From Actinoalloteichus hoggarensis (GTDB lineage: Bacteria > Actinomycetota > Actinomycetes > Mycobacteriales > Pseudonocardiaceae): a stretch of DNA of 64,000 bases. Of the stretch, positions 49,292-58,555 are shown one piece after another. Made by a program: the position numbers and the translations under genes. The notes beneath the pieces were generated by a model. That model was not told where the DNA came from and did not search any database. It was given only the letters and a program-made list of their open reading frames with translations. Position 1 is the first letter of the stretch, and the number at the start of each line of letters is the position of its first letter. The stretch covers positions 6,060,001 to 6,124,000 of the forward strand of contig NZ_CP022521.1 of the NCBI RefSeq assembly GCF_002234535.1, written 5' to 3'.

Positions 49292-50695
49292 GTGGCGACC
49301 GGTACGACGGTGTTCAGCCGGGTCACGGTGGTTGCGCCGAAGACACGCATCGATGTGGCGCTGCCTGCCGATGTTGCCGTGGCCGACATCCTCCCGATGC
49401 TGCTGGAGATGGCCAAAGAGGTCACCCCGGACGGCGGCGCTCGGCACGGCGGCTGGTGCCTGACCAAGATGGGCGAGGGTCCGCTGACCCCGAATCGCAC
49501 CCTCGCCTCCCTCGGTGTGGTCGACGGGGAGATCCTGCAACTGCGGCGTCGGGTCGACAATCCGCCGCCGCCGCTCTACGACGACGTCGTCGACGCCATC
49601 TCGGACTCCGACCCGAACAGCTTCCGGCCGTGGACGAAGGAGACGGCGCACCGGCTCGGGCATCTGGCCGGCGTGCTGGCCCTGCTCGGCGCCGCCGTGG
49701 CGGTCTTCCTCGCCGGCCCGGCCAACAACCTCGCCGCCGCGATCACGGGCGGCGTCGCGGCGATCGCCGCCATCAGCCTCGGCACGGTCATCGCCCGCGT
49801 CTATCGCGCGGTGACCACCGGCCTGCTGATCGCGGCGGCGGGCGGCCTCCCGATGGCCTTCGTCTCCGGCTTCTACATCGTGCCCGGCGCCCAGCCGCGC
49901 CCGGCCTTCCTGCTGGCCTTCACGCTGATCCTGGTCGCCTCGGCGGCCTGCATCATGCTGCTGGGCACCGGCATCACCGTGTTCGTCGCCTCGGCGACCG
50001 CGGGACTCTTCGGCACCATCGCCTTCTTCATCGCGACCTTCGTCGACCACCCCGCCCCCGGCATCGCCGCGGGCGCGGCCGCGGTCGGCGTCGCGACGAT
50101 CTCGCTGCTGCCCCGCATCACCATTCAGCTGGCCAAGCTGCCGCTGCCGCAGGTGCCGGGCAACGCGGAGGACCTCAAGGAGGACGGCGGCTTCCCGGAT
50201 TACGCCGTCATCGAGCGCCGGTCCGGTCTCGCCCACGAGTACATGACCGGCATGATCATCGGCTGCGGCGCCACGGCGGCGGTCGGGTCGGTCATCGCCG
50301 CGAGCTCCGAGACCATCTGGGGGCCGATCTTCGGCGTCGTGGTGGCGATCGTGCTGCTGATGCGGTCGCGGACCTACGCCAACGGCGTCCAGGCCATCGC
50401 CCTGCTGATGTGCGGGATCGCGACCTTCGCGGGGCTCATGATCGGCTGGCTGATGCTCAGCGCGGGCGACACGCTGACGCTGCTGCTGTGGACGATGAGC
50501 AGCCTGTTGGCGCTGGCGGTGTCGGCCTTCGTCTTCGGCGTCGTCTTCCCCGAGCAGAAGTTCTCCCCCGTGCTGCGTCGCTCCGTCGACATCTTCGAGG
50601 CCGTGATGATCGCGGCCGTCATCCCGTTGGCGCTGGCGGTGATGGATCTCTACAGCACGTTCCGGCACCTGATCCAGATCGATCTGGGCTTCTAG
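49292..50695 (+). CDS. eccD: Type VII secretion integral membrane protein EccD
   Basis: The main membrane pore component. The 467 residues start with a ubiquitin-like domain (1-85, FSRVTVVAPKTRIDVALPAD..., LGVVDGEILQLRRR). About eleven membrane helices follow from residue 120 (AHRLGHLAGVLALLGAAVAVFL onward) and end near FEAVMIAAVIPLALAVMDLY. Length equals the ESX-4 EccD as I recall it. AGGAG lies six bases before the GTG at 49292; the upstream in-frame start is not conserved. mycP follows after 14 nt. Confidence 0.95.
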   Translation: MATGTTVFSRVTVVAPKTRIDVALPADVAVADILPMLLEMAKEVTPDGGARHGGWCLTKMGEGPLTPNRTLASLGVVDGEILQLRRRVDNPPPPLYDDVVDAISDSDPNSFRPWTKETAHRLGHLAGVLALLGAAVAVFLAGPANNLAAAITGGVAAIAAISLGTVIARVYRAVTTGLLIAAAGGLPMAFVSGFYIVPGAQPRPAFLLAFTLILVASAACIMLLGTGITVFVASATAGLFGTIAFFIATFVDHPAPGIAAGAAAVGVATISLLPRITIQLAKLPLPQVPGNAEDLKEDGGFPDYAVIERRSGLAHEYMTGMIIGCGATAAVGSVIAASSETIWGPIFGVVVAIVLLMRSRTYANGVQAIALLMCGIATFAGLMIGWLMLSAGDTLTLLLWTMSSLLALAVSAFVFGVVFPEQKFSPVLRRSVDIFEAVMIAAVIPLALAVMDLYSTFRHLIQIDLGF

Positions 50696-50709
50696 TCGAT
50701 GGGCTCGCG

Positions 50710-52131
50710 ATGACCTCCACCCGCATGACCCGACGTGTCTCGGCCGCCCTCGCCGCCGGGCTGCTGGCCGTGGGCCTGCCGCTGGCCGGGGCGCCCGCGT
50801 ACGCCCAGCAGTCGGACACCGAGGACACGATCACCGACGCGGCGCGGTATCCGCCGCCGGACCCGGCCCTGGTGCCGACCAATCCCGGCCCCGGCGGCGG
50901 CGATCACGCGCAGTTCGAGCCCGCCATCCAGTGCATCCAGCCGAACGGAAGCCTGCCCTCGGATCTCCAGCAGACTCCGTGGGGACAGATGTTCCTGCGG
51001 ATCGACGAGGCGCAGCAGTACGCGACCGGCGCGGGCCAGAAGGTCGCGGTCATCGACACCGGCGTCAGCGTGCACCCTCGGCTCGCGGGCCGCGTCGAGG
51101 GCGGCGGCGACTACATCGCGAACATGGACGGCCTGAGCGACTGCGACGGCCACGGCACGATCGTGGCCGGGATCATCGCGGCCGCCGAGGACCCGGTGAC
51201 CGGCTTCAAGGGCGTCGCGCCCGACGCCGAGATCCTCTCGATCCGCAACGTGTCCCACTTCTACGGCCACGTCGACCGGTTGGAGGACGACGCGATCCAG
51301 GCGGGCAACCTGGACACGATGTCGCGGGCGATCGTGCTCGCCGCCGACCGGGGCGCGACGGTGATCAACCTCTCCGAGACCGCCTGCGTCGTCTCCAGCT
51401 ACCCGAGTGACCAGTACACGGAGCGGCTGCGGGCGGCGATCGACTATGCCGTGGAGCGCGACATCGTGGTGGTCGCCGCGGCGGGCAACCACAACTCCGA
51501 CGATCCGAGCTGCGCGAACCCCAACACGCCGAACTCGCTGCAGAACCACACCTTCCCCGGTGTCTTCCCCGAGGTGCTGACGGTCGGGTCCATCGGCGGC
51601 GACGGCGCGATCTCCGACTTCTCCATCCAGGGCGAATGGGTGGACATCGTGGCGCCCGGCGAGGACATCATCTCGCTGGACCCGGCGGGCGGAGCCACCT
51701 CGCTGGCCAATCAGGTCGCCAGCTCCAACGGCGAGCTCGGGCCCATCGAGGGCACCAGCTTCTCGGCGCCCTACGTCGCCGGGGTCGCCGCGCTGGTGCG
51801 CGAACGCTACCCCGACCTCAGCGCACAGCAGGTCATCGATCGGCTGGTCAACACGGCACAGCACCCCGGCGGTCTCGAAGGCCACAGCTTCGGCGTCGGC
51901 TACGGCGTGCTCAATCCGGTGGCCGCGCTGACCGAGGTCCTTCCCGAGGAGCACGGCATCCAGCCCGCCGAGCCGCGGCAGGCACGCAACGAACTGCCCC
52001 CGATGGCCCCGTTCGACTGGACGCCCACCGTGGTGGCCGTCTCCGGCGCGGGCGGCGGCCTCGTGCTGCTGGGGATCACGCTCTTCATCGTCCGCGCCGT
52101 CCGGCATACCCGGCAGGGCAGCGAGGCCTGA
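50710..52131 (+). CDS. mycP: Type VII secretion mycosin serine protease MycP
   Basis: A subtilisin-like protease anchored outside the membrane and needed for ESX stability. The 473-residue protein has a signal peptide (VSAALAAGLLAVGLPLAGAPAYA) and the catalytic Asp (VAVIDTGVSVHP), His (DGHGTIVAGI) and Ser (GTSFSAPYVAG). A C-terminal membrane helix (VVAVSGAGGGLVLLGITLFI) precedes a short basic tail. The ATG at 50710 directly precedes the signal peptide. It ends the eccD-mycP operon before a strong terminator. Confidence 0.96.
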   Translation: MTSTRMTRRVSAALAAGLLAVGLPLAGAPAYAQQSDTEDTITDAARYPPPDPALVPTNPGPGGGDHAQFEPAIQCIQPNGSLPSDLQQTPWGQMFLRIDEAQQYATGAGQKVAVIDTGVSVHPRLAGRVEGGGDYIANMDGLSDCDGHGTIVAGIIAAAEDPVTGFKGVAPDAEILSIRNVSHFYGHVDRLEDDAIQAGNLDTMSRAIVLAADRGATVINLSETACVVSSYPSDQYTERLRAAIDYAVERDIVVVAAAGNHNSDDPSCANPNTPNSLQNHTFPGVFPEVLTVGSIGGDGAISDFSIQGEWVDIVAPGEDIISLDPAGGATSLANQVASSNGELGPIEGTSFSAPYVAGVAALVRERYPDLSAQQVIDRLVNTAQHPGGLEGHSFGVGYGVLNPVAALTEVLPEEHGIQPAEPRQARNELPPMAPFDWTPTVVAVSGAGGGLVLLGITLFIVRAVRHTRQGSEA

Positions 52132-52158
52132 GCAGGGCCGGAGCAGCCTGAACAGCGT

Positions 52159-52194
52159 GAGGGGCGGTCGCCATATCGATGGCGACCGCCCCTC
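52159..52194. terminator. Very strong bidirectional terminator
   Basis: GAGGGGCGGTCGCCAT and ATGGCGACCGCCCCTC form a perfect 16-bp stem with the 4-nt loop ATCG, 27 nt after mycP and before the convergent 422-residue protein gene. Confidence 0.92.
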
Positions 52195-52270
52195 GTCGTT
52201 CGGACGTCGATCGTCGTGAGTGTCAGCGCCATCGGACGTCGATTGCCGTCGGGCGTCAGCGTCCTCTGGC

Positions 52271-53539
52271 TCAGCGTAGATCGTCGTCGGCGCCGATCAC
52301 GGGCGCGACGGTGGCCTCCGGCTCGCCGAACAGCTCGGTGGCGTCGGAGATCACCCGAGAGGACTTCTTGCGTTCCTTGTCCTCGTTCTGCTGAGCGCCG
52401 CCGCCCATTCCGCCGCCGCCCATCATCCCGCCCATCATTCCGCCGCCGCCTGCACCGCCGCCCGCGCCGCCCACGACGGACGACGGGGGCGTTCCGCCGG
52501 TGGCCGCCGCGATGCCGGTCGTCGCGCCGGACGACACCGGCGCGGCCGGACCGCTGGGCGCGCCGCCCGCACCGCCGATGCCCGCGCCACCGCCGACACC
52601 GACACCGCCACCGCCGACGCCCGCGCCACCGCCGCCTGCACCGCCACCGCCCGCGCCACCGCCGCCCACGCCCGCGGGTGCCGTCTCCGGCGCGGGTCCG
52701 CCGCCCGTGGCCGGCATCTCGAAGCTCCAGTCCTCGCCGGGATAGGTGTGGGCCATCTCGATGTCGGAGAAGGCGTTCTGCCCCTCGAAGCCCTCGCAGG
52801 CGCTCACCAGTGCCTGGAGGACCTCCCGGACCAGCTCGAACATCTCCACGACCGGACCCTGCATCTCCCGCAGGAAGTTCCGCGCCCGCTGCTCGCCCTC
52901 CAGCGGCAGCACCATCGCCTCGGACACCGACTCGGCGCCGTGCGCGAGGATCTCCACCATGTCCATCACCAACGCGCGGATGCCGTCGGCGGTGGCATCG
53001 AGGGCCTCGGCGAGCGCGACCATCGTCTCCGAGAGCGACGTCGTCGCCAGGCCGAACTGGTCGATGTGCGCCCGGAAGGACTCCGCGTCGGCGCCGGTCC
53101 AGCTCTCGTCCATCCCGCCGAGCGGGCTCGCGACGTCGACGGCGACGTCGTCGACGAGTCCGGCGGCCCGGCGCCACCGGTCGGCCTGCTCGTGCATGTC
53201 GGTCCAGCGGCCGACGACGGGACCGAAGTACTCCGCGACGGGGTCGGGCACACCCAGTTCCCGACTGATCCAGGAGAGGTACTCCAGGTGGCCGCTCACG
53301 CCGCCCGCGATCTGCTCGCCGTCGGGGCCGCCGAGCCCGCCCGCGTCGGGCTTGGCGGAAGCACGGTCCGGCGCGGTCTCGACGGGCGCGGGCGCGGCGA
53401 ATCGGCCCGCGTGGTCGACCTGTCCGGCGCCGAGTGTCCCGAGGGCCTCGCCCCGTTCCGGAGCGGCGACGCGATCAGCGGTCGCTCGGCTCCACCGGCC
53501 GTCCGGAGCGATCTCGCGGCTGTACTGGTCGGGTCGCAC
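52271..53539 (-). CDS. WXG100/PPE-like Gly-rich ESX-associated protein (module B)
   Basis: A 422-residue putative ESX substrate. Residues about 80-260 are helical with a WXG turn (MDESWTGADAESFRAHI) and a second hairpin (LALVSACEGFEGQNAF-like region near 245). Residues 285-375 are Gly/Ala repeats (GGGGAGVGGGGVGVGGG). The C-terminus GGGMMGGMMGGGGMGGGAQ, then ER...ELFGE...VIGADDD, matches the 947-residue protein. GTG at 53539 follows GGAGG. It lies 20 nt after an EspC-like gene. Confidence 0.82.
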   Translation of the reverse strand: MRPDQYSREIAPDGRWSRATADRVAAPERGEALGTLGAGQVDHAGRFAAPAPVETAPDRASAKPDAGGLGGPDGEQIAGGVSGHLEYLSWISRELGVPDPVAEYFGPVVGRWTDMHEQADRWRRAAGLVDDVAVDVASPLGGMDESWTGADAESFRAHIDQFGLATTSLSETMVALAEALDATADGIRALVMDMVEILAHGAESVSEAMVLPLEGEQRARNFLREMQGPVVEMFELVREVLQALVSACEGFEGQNAFSDIEMAHTYPGEDWSFEMPATGGGPAPETAPAGVGGGGAGGGGAGGGGAGVGGGGVGVGGGAGIGGAGGAPSGPAAPVSSGATTGIAAATGGTPPSSVVGGAGGGAGGGGMMGGMMGGGGMGGGAQQNEDKERKKSSRVISDATELFGEPEATVAPVIGADDDLR

Positions 53540-53559
53540 GGCGACCTCCTTTCGAGTGT

Positions 53560-53874
53560 TCAGATCGAGTCGGTGCGCGTGAACCCGCTCGCCGAGTCCT
53601 CGTCCTGCGTCTGGTGCAGGGTGACGACGTTGCGCAGGCCCACGGCGGCGGCCGCCAGCACCTCGCAACCCCGGCGAGCCTGTTCGTAGAGGTGGTCGGC
53701 CACCCGCGCGTACGCGACGTCGGTGCCGACCTCCGCTCCCAGTTCGCCGAAGCTCTCCGCGCCGATCCGCGTCTCGTTGAGACCCTCGTCGGCCGCCGTC
53801 ATGTCGTCGGCGGCGTTGTGGACGCTCTTCGCGTAGTTGTTCAGCCAGTCGATGTCGATGGTGATGTCGGACAC
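53560..53874 (-). CDS. EspC-like small secreted protein (module B)
   Basis: A 104-residue helical protein (ITIDIDWLNNYAKSVHNAADDM, then FGELGAEVGTDVAYARVADHLYEQARRG). FGELG occupies the turn, as in EspC-type proteins. No YxxxD/E motif is evident. GTG at 53874 follows GGGGGGCGAG. It is the first gene of a two-gene unit with the 422-residue protein, mirroring module A. Confidence 0.75.
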   Translation of the reverse strand: MSDITIDIDWLNNYAKSVHNAADDMTAADEGLNETRIGAESFGELGAEVGTDVAYARVADHLYEQARRGCEVLAAAAVGLRNVVTLHQTQDEDSASGFTRTDSI

Positions 53875-53982
53875 GGCTCGCCCCCCAGAGAATGCCGAGA
53901 TCATGGTTCGCGTCGCTGCCGGTGAGACGGCGTGCGACGCCGTACGGTTCCCACCTGCGAGAAGAAGACCCGAAGACGACGG

Positions 53983-54015
53983 CGGGCGCCGACCCTCACA
54001 GAGGATCGGCGCCCG
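53983..54015. terminator. Hairpin downstream of eccB
   Basis: CGGGCGCCGA and TCGGCGCCCG (10 bp, perfect), with CCTC/GAGG pairing inside, 51 nt past the eccB stop on its strand. Confidence 0.8.
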
Positions 54016-54065
54016 ACCGCGGTCCGCGGCCTTCGACGGTCGTGCCGGTTCTCGCTCCCGAGGAG

Positions 54066-55679
54066 CTAGAAACCGAAGAGGTCGTCCTCCGACTCGGTCT
54101 GCTCCGGCTGGGCCGCCTCGGGGTCGAGAAGGATCCGGTCGCCGCCGCTGCCGTCGAAGGGCACCGCGTCGTACACCCGGCTGACGTCCTCCTGGTCGAG
54201 ACGAGGGCCGCTGGGCAGCAGGCCGAGGATCGACTGCGGCCCGGCGTCGACCGTGGAGCCCTCGGCCGCCAGGTCCAGGCCCGCCACGTGCGCCATATCC
54301 GGGATGCCGTAGGTCACGCCCCGGTCGGAGACGAAGTGCAGCGGGCCTCGTTCGAAGCCCTCCTCGCTGGTGGCGGCGCGGACCACGGCGGCGTTGCCCG
54401 GCGGCATGAAGAAGTAGTCCACGTGCTCGCTGCTGGACAGCCGGACCGCACGCATCTCGACGTCGCTGTCCTCATCGGACTTGGGCAGCACGACCTCGTC
54501 GCCCAGGGTGAGTTCGATGCGCTGTCCGTCGGAGCCGTCCCAGGTGAAGCAGGACATCTCCGACTCCCGGAAGGACACCGGGGTCGGCAGCTGCTCGGGC
54601 AGGTCGGAGACGTCGATGCGGTTCTCCGTCTCCGACAGCCGGGTCAGCTGGTCGGCCTGGATGCCCGGCGTCGCGACCGTCAGGTCCTGCTCGGCGCGGA
54701 TCAGGTCGGCCACGCCCTCGGGGATCTGCTGGTAACCGTCCGCCAACAGGAGGTAGTAGCCGCGGACGCCCGCCGCGGTCTCGGAGAAGGCCACCGTCCC
54801 GACCTGTGCGTCCGACTGGTCGCTGAGCTGGACCGGCTGTTCGAGCGGGCTGCCCACGTTCGGGATCTCCGGGGCGCCGAAGGGGGCGACCTCGGGGATC
54901 GCGTTGAGCAGCCCGAGGCTGATCGCCCGAGGCGTCGGATCGGAGTTCAACACGGCGGCGGCGGCCACCGGGTCGTTCTCCACGTCGATCGGGGCGCGGA
55001 CCACTCCTCGGGAACCGCCCTCGTCGCCGGACGGCCGATAGATCAGGTAGTGCTGCTGATTCTCCGCCGAGTGCACCAGCAGCGCCTGCTCGTCGGTCAT
55101 CGGCGTGCCGGGCATGTCCTCGACACCCGCCAGGACCGTGGTCTCCGGGCGGGCCACCGCCTCGGCGTCGGGGTGGCTGTCGTCCAGTTCCGCGACGTCG
55201 CACAGTCCCCAGCTGGGGACGATGCGGCGATCCGAGCCCGGCATGTAGTCCGGGGCGCCGATCAGCCCGGTGAGCTGTCCCCGCGGAATGTCGGCCAGCA
55301 CGTCGTCGCCGATGACCTTCATCTCGCTCTTGGAGTCCGCGCCGAGCTGCATCTGCAACAGCCGGGCGGACGCCATGTTGGTCATCGGGATCAGCTGCAT
55401 CCCGTCGTTGTCCACCGCGACGTAGACCCCGCCCGACGGTTCGGACACGACCACCGCTCCCGCGTCCGGCGGCCGTGCACGGGGGGAGATGATCCCGAAG
55501 ATGAGGAACCCGAGCAGGCCGACCACGGCCAGCGCGACCCCCGCTCCGACCGACCGCATGTGCGTGCGCATCGGATCGTGCAACATCACCGCGTCCTTGC
55601 GCACCAGCGCCGACTGCATTCGTCGCAAAACGAAGCGATAAGCCTGGACCTGGGACTTGGTGGTAGGTGTTGACGGCAT
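54066..55679 (-). CDS. eccB: Type VII secretion protein EccB
   Basis: A membrane-anchored ATP-binding component with a large periplasmic R1-R4 repeat domain. The 537-residue protein opens with the family signature TTKSQVQAYRFVLRRMQSALVRKDAVMLHDP (residues 5-35), then one membrane helix at about 44-66 (VGAGVALAVVGLLGFLIFGI). Periplasmic segments include YVAVDNDGMQLIPMTNMASARLL and the SILGLLPSGPRLDQEDV ending. Two cysteines in the periplasmic part (WGLCDVAEL, SEMSCFTWDG) probably form the family disulfide. It is divergent from eccE. Confidence 0.95.
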   Translation of the reverse strand: MPSTPTTKSQVQAYRFVLRRMQSALVRKDAVMLHDPMRTHMRSVGAGVALAVVGLLGFLIFGIISPRARPPDAGAVVVSEPSGGVYVAVDNDGMQLIPMTNMASARLLQMQLGADSKSEMKVIGDDVLADIPRGQLTGLIGAPDYMPGSDRRIVPSWGLCDVAELDDSHPDAEAVARPETTVLAGVEDMPGTPMTDEQALLVHSAENQQHYLIYRPSGDEGGSRGVVRAPIDVENDPVAAAAVLNSDPTPRAISLGLLNAIPEVAPFGAPEIPNVGSPLEQPVQLSDQSDAQVGTVAFSETAAGVRGYYLLLADGYQQIPEGVADLIRAEQDLTVATPGIQADQLTRLSETENRIDVSDLPEQLPTPVSFRESEMSCFTWDGSDGQRIELTLGDEVVLPKSDEDSDVEMRAVRLSSSEHVDYFFMPPGNAAVVRAATSEEGFERGPLHFVSDRGVTYGIPDMAHVAGLDLAAEGSTVDAGPQSILGLLPSGPRLDQEDVSRVYDAVPFDGSGGDRILLDPEAAQPEQTESEDDLFGF

Positions 55680-55882
55680 TTCGAACCTACAGCTCTCTAG
55701 TCCACGGTACGGTTCGGAAGAATAGCGGGCGCGGGCTCGGCCTGAGCCTGGATTGCGGGAAGCAGGGCCCAAAGCCGCTGTCACACTGTGAGCTCGTCAT
55801 GCTTCACCGCTGTCGGGCGATCACGATCGCGCCGTCCACACCACCCACGCCGTCACGCGCCAGCGAGGGGAAGACCGAACAC

Positions 55883-57205
55883 ATGTCCGTGACCACACCA
55901 CCGCATCCGGCAGCAGCGCGTCCTGCTCCGCCAGGACCAGGACAAGGACCCGCGCCCGGCACTGCGGCACGGCCGATCGGCAGGGTCCGCAGGCGGACCG
56001 TGGGTGCCAGTCTGGGCGCGCTGCCGGTGTCCAACGTGGTGGTGCTCGAGGTCGGGCTCGCCGTGGGACTGCTGGTGATGGCGATCAACATCGACCTCTG
56101 GCCGGTCTCGGCCGGAGTGCTCGTGGTGGCGTTGGCCGTCGCGTTCGCCCGCTGGCGCGGCCGATGGGTGGTGCAGTGGAGCGGGCTGACACTGCGATAC
56201 CTGTTCCGGTCGCACACCCGCGTCGTGACGCCGCCCGCGCCGACCGACGGCGAGGTGCCCGCCCCGGAGGAGAAGACGGTCACCGGGCCGGAGGACGCCA
56301 GGGTCGCGCTGCTGCGGCTGGTGATCCCGGATCTGGTGGTGGCGCATGCCAAGGATCACGAGCGCAGGCCGCTCGGACTGGCCTGGCACGACGGCGCGTG
56401 GACCGCGGTGCTGATGGTCGAGCCGGCCCCCGCGCTGGTGACCCACGTCGGGGCGGCGCCGAACCTGCCCTTCGGCGCGTTGGCGCCGTGTCTGGAGGAC
56501 CGGGGCGTGATCCTGGACTCGATCCAGGTGATCTGGCACTGCTATCCCGGGAGCGCCTCGCTGCCCGCGAGCTCGCCCGCGTTGAACTCCTATCTCGAGG
56601 TCCTCGGACCGCTGCCCGCCGCGGCCCGCCGCAGCACGCTCGTCGCGGTGCGGCTGGACCCCCGGCGGTGTCAGAGCGCGGTGTCCGAGCGCGGCGGCGG
56701 CGTGGTCGGCGCGCATCGCGCCCTCATCGGCGCCCTGTCGCGGGTGCGCAACGCGATGGAGGGCCAGGGCGTGCCCACTCGCCCGTTAGACGTCGACGAG
56801 CTGCTGCGCGCCGGGATCTCCACGGCCAATCTCCAGTCGGTCGCCGGGGCGCAGGCCAGGGTCAGCCTGCGCGAGCGGTGGGCGGGGGTCACGGCGGGCG
56901 GCGTGGGACACGCCAGTTATGCCGTGACGGCGTGGCCGAGCCGCGCCACCCACAGTCTCAACGCGCTGACCGGTGTCCGGGCGCTGTCGTCCACCGTGAC
57001 GATGTCCATCTCGCCGACCGAGGACGAGGGCCAGGTCAGTCTCCGCGGCCTCGTGCGGGTCAGCGCCCGTACGCCGAGTGAGCTGGCCGCCGCGCACACC
57101 CGGCTGAATCAGCTCAGCGGGAAGCTCGGCGTGGCCCTGACGCCGCTGCGCGGCCTTCAGGTCCCCGGCTTCGCCGCCACGCTGCCGTTGGGAGGCACGG
57201 TATGA
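55883..57205 (+). CDS. eccE: Type VII secretion protein EccE
   Basis: A 440-residue peripheral ESX component. A Pro-rich lead (1-35) is followed by two closely spaced membrane helices at about 50-90 (NVVVLEVGLAVGLLVMAINI, VSAGVLVVALAVAFARW). A cytoplasmic domain follows with GRWVVQWSGLTLRYLF, TWHDGAWTAVLMVE-type strands and conserved DSIQVIWHCYPG. M. tuberculosis ESX-4 lacks EccE, so this locus is more complete. The ATG at 55883 fits the membrane topology; upstream codons look non-coding. The 242-residue gene downstream overlaps by 4 nt. Confidence 0.88.
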   Translation: MSVTTPPHPAAARPAPPGPGQGPAPGTAARPIGRVRRRTVGASLGALPVSNVVVLEVGLAVGLLVMAINIDLWPVSAGVLVVALAVAFARWRGRWVVQWSGLTLRYLFRSHTRVVTPPAPTDGEVPAPEEKTVTGPEDARVALLRLVIPDLVVAHAKDHERRPLGLAWHDGAWTAVLMVEPAPALVTHVGAAPNLPFGALAPCLEDRGVILDSIQVIWHCYPGSASLPASSPALNSYLEVLGPLPAAARRSTLVAVRLDPRRCQSAVSERGGGVVGAHRALIGALSRVRNAMEGQGVPTRPLDVDELLRAGISTANLQSVAGAQARVSLRERWAGVTAGGVGHASYAVTAWPSRATHSLNALTGVRALSSTVTMSISPTEDEGQVSLRGLVRVSARTPSELAAAHTRLNQLSGKLGVALTPLRGLQVPGFAATLPLGGTV

Positions 57206-57930
57206 GCAGCAGTCGCATCGCCTACAGCCAGCGCGGCGACGCGGGCGTCGCGCCGGAGTTCCTGGTGTCCCCCGCGATGCTGGACGTGGTCAGCCCCTCC
57301 GGCGACCGGGGCGGCATGGTGCTCGGCTCCGGCATGAAGGGCGAGCCGCTGACCATCTCGGTGCTGCGCTCGGCACCGACCAGGGTCGTCATGGTGGGCG
57401 GGCTGTATCTGGCTCGTCAGGTGGCCCTGCGGGCGATGGCCACGGGTGCCTCCGTGGTGATCGCCACCGGCAGGCCCGCCGCGTGGCAGATGCTGGTCCG
57501 GGCGGCCGGTCAGCTGCCCGACGGCCGTCCCGTCCCGCTGGTGCAGATCCGCAGGCTCAGCCCCGTGGAGCTTCCCCGGCCGACCGAGGACTCCCCGCTG
57601 CTCGTGGTGCACGACGAGGGCCACCTGCCGCATGATCTCTTCCCACCTCGGTCGCCGTGGCAGACGACGCTGTACGTGCTGCCGTACCTGCACCCGAACG
57701 CGACGGCCACCGCCAACGCCGCCGATCTGGTGCTGCTGCAGCGCATGCCGGTCGGCCAGGCACAGCTCGCCGCACGGGTGTGGCGGCTCCCGCCGCCGAT
57801 GATGCAGCAGCTCACGACGTTGAAGGACGACGGCGTGGTGGCGCTGGGTCACAACCTCTGGCGGCCGTTGCGGCTGATCACCACGAAGAAGGAGCAGGAG
57901 ATCCTCGGCCCGGTGCGCCGCGGAGACTGA
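57202..57930 (+). CDS. Conserved protein coupled to eccE
   Basis: A 242-residue soluble protein, not recognised beyond its position. It has a Rossmann-like alternation of strands and helices (TRVVMVGGLYLARQVALRAMATGASVVIATG region at 60-90, LLVVHDEGHLPHD, ADLVLLQRMPVGQAQLAARVW). These give it the look of a nucleotide-binding or inactive NTPase-like fold, but no P-loop is present. Its ATG overlaps the eccE stop (ATGA), so it is made with EccE and may be a locus-specific secretion factor. Confidence 0.8.
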   Translation: MSSSRIAYSQRGDAGVAPEFLVSPAMLDVVSPSGDRGGMVLGSGMKGEPLTISVLRSAPTRVVMVGGLYLARQVALRAMATGASVVIATGRPAAWQMLVRAAGQLPDGRPVPLVQIRRLSPVELPRPTEDSPLLVVHDEGHLPHDLFPPRSPWQTTLYVLPYLHPNATATANAADLVLLQRMPVGQAQLAARVWRLPPPMMQQLTTLKDDGVVALGHNLWRPLRLITTKKEQEILGPVRRGD

Positions 57931-58138
57931 TCGGAGCGGGCTCGGCCGGGACGCCGCCCGGGTCCGCCGCCGGTATCCGTCTCTCACGGCGTCGCCTGAC
58001 GACTTCGCGGGCCGTCCGAGCCGCAGGGCCCCCGGGCGGCCGGGTCCGCACCGCGCCGGGCAGCCTGCGGGCTCGTCAGAGTCGATGCGCAAGCACCGCG
58101 CGACCACCGCCCGCTGTCTCGGCATCGCGGGCGCGGGC

Positions 58139-58555
58139 TCAGCTCGCCGACCAGCCCGACCAGTGCTCGACGTCGATCCTGATGACCGGCCCGGCGGGCG
58201 GGTCGGCCAGGTACTGCGGGTACTTCGCGGCCAGCGCACGCAACGGGGTCGCCATGACCGCGGGCTCGGCCTCGATCCGCGCGGTGCCGTCGACTCGGAC
58301 CCACCACAGCCGAGACCAGTCCGGCTCATAGTGGTCGACGAGCAGCGACACGGCCGGATGTCTGCGGATGTTGCGAAGCCTGGCGAGCTGTCGCGTCGAC
58401 TTCGGCTTCTGGTCGATCACCAGGTAGACCGACTCCCCCACCATCGTGAAGGTCACGGGAACAAGCTGCGGCCTGCCCGCCGCGTCGATGGTGCCCAGTC
58501 TGGCGATCAGGCAGCTTTCGAACCGTCGACGGCACCGTGCCAGGTCAAGGCGCAT
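58139..58555 (-). CDS. PPOX-class F420/flavin-dependent protein (TIGR03668-like)
   Basis: A 138-residue split-barrel protein of the pyridoxamine-phosphate-oxidase fold. It has CLIARLGTIDAAGRPQLVPVTFTMVGESVYLVID, RQLARLRNIRRHPAVSLLVDHYEPDW and the WWVRVDGTARI strand. Actinobacterial members often use F420, FMN or heme-degradation products; the cofactor is not decidable here. The start at 58555 gives the usual compact length; the longer frame is Arg/Pro-rich and unconserved. Confidence 0.83.
   Translation of the reverse strand: MRLDLARCRRRFESCLIARLGTIDAAGRPQLVPVTFTMVGESVYLVIDQKPKSTRQLARLRNIRRHPAVSLLVDHYEPDWSRLWWVRVDGTARIEAEPAVMATPLRALAAKYPQYLADPPAGPVIRIDVEHWSGWSAS

Noticed and set aside
49235-50668. 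477-codon minus-strand frame
   Set aside because: Antisense shadow of eccD; the eccD frame has the ubiquitin-like domain and membrane helices.
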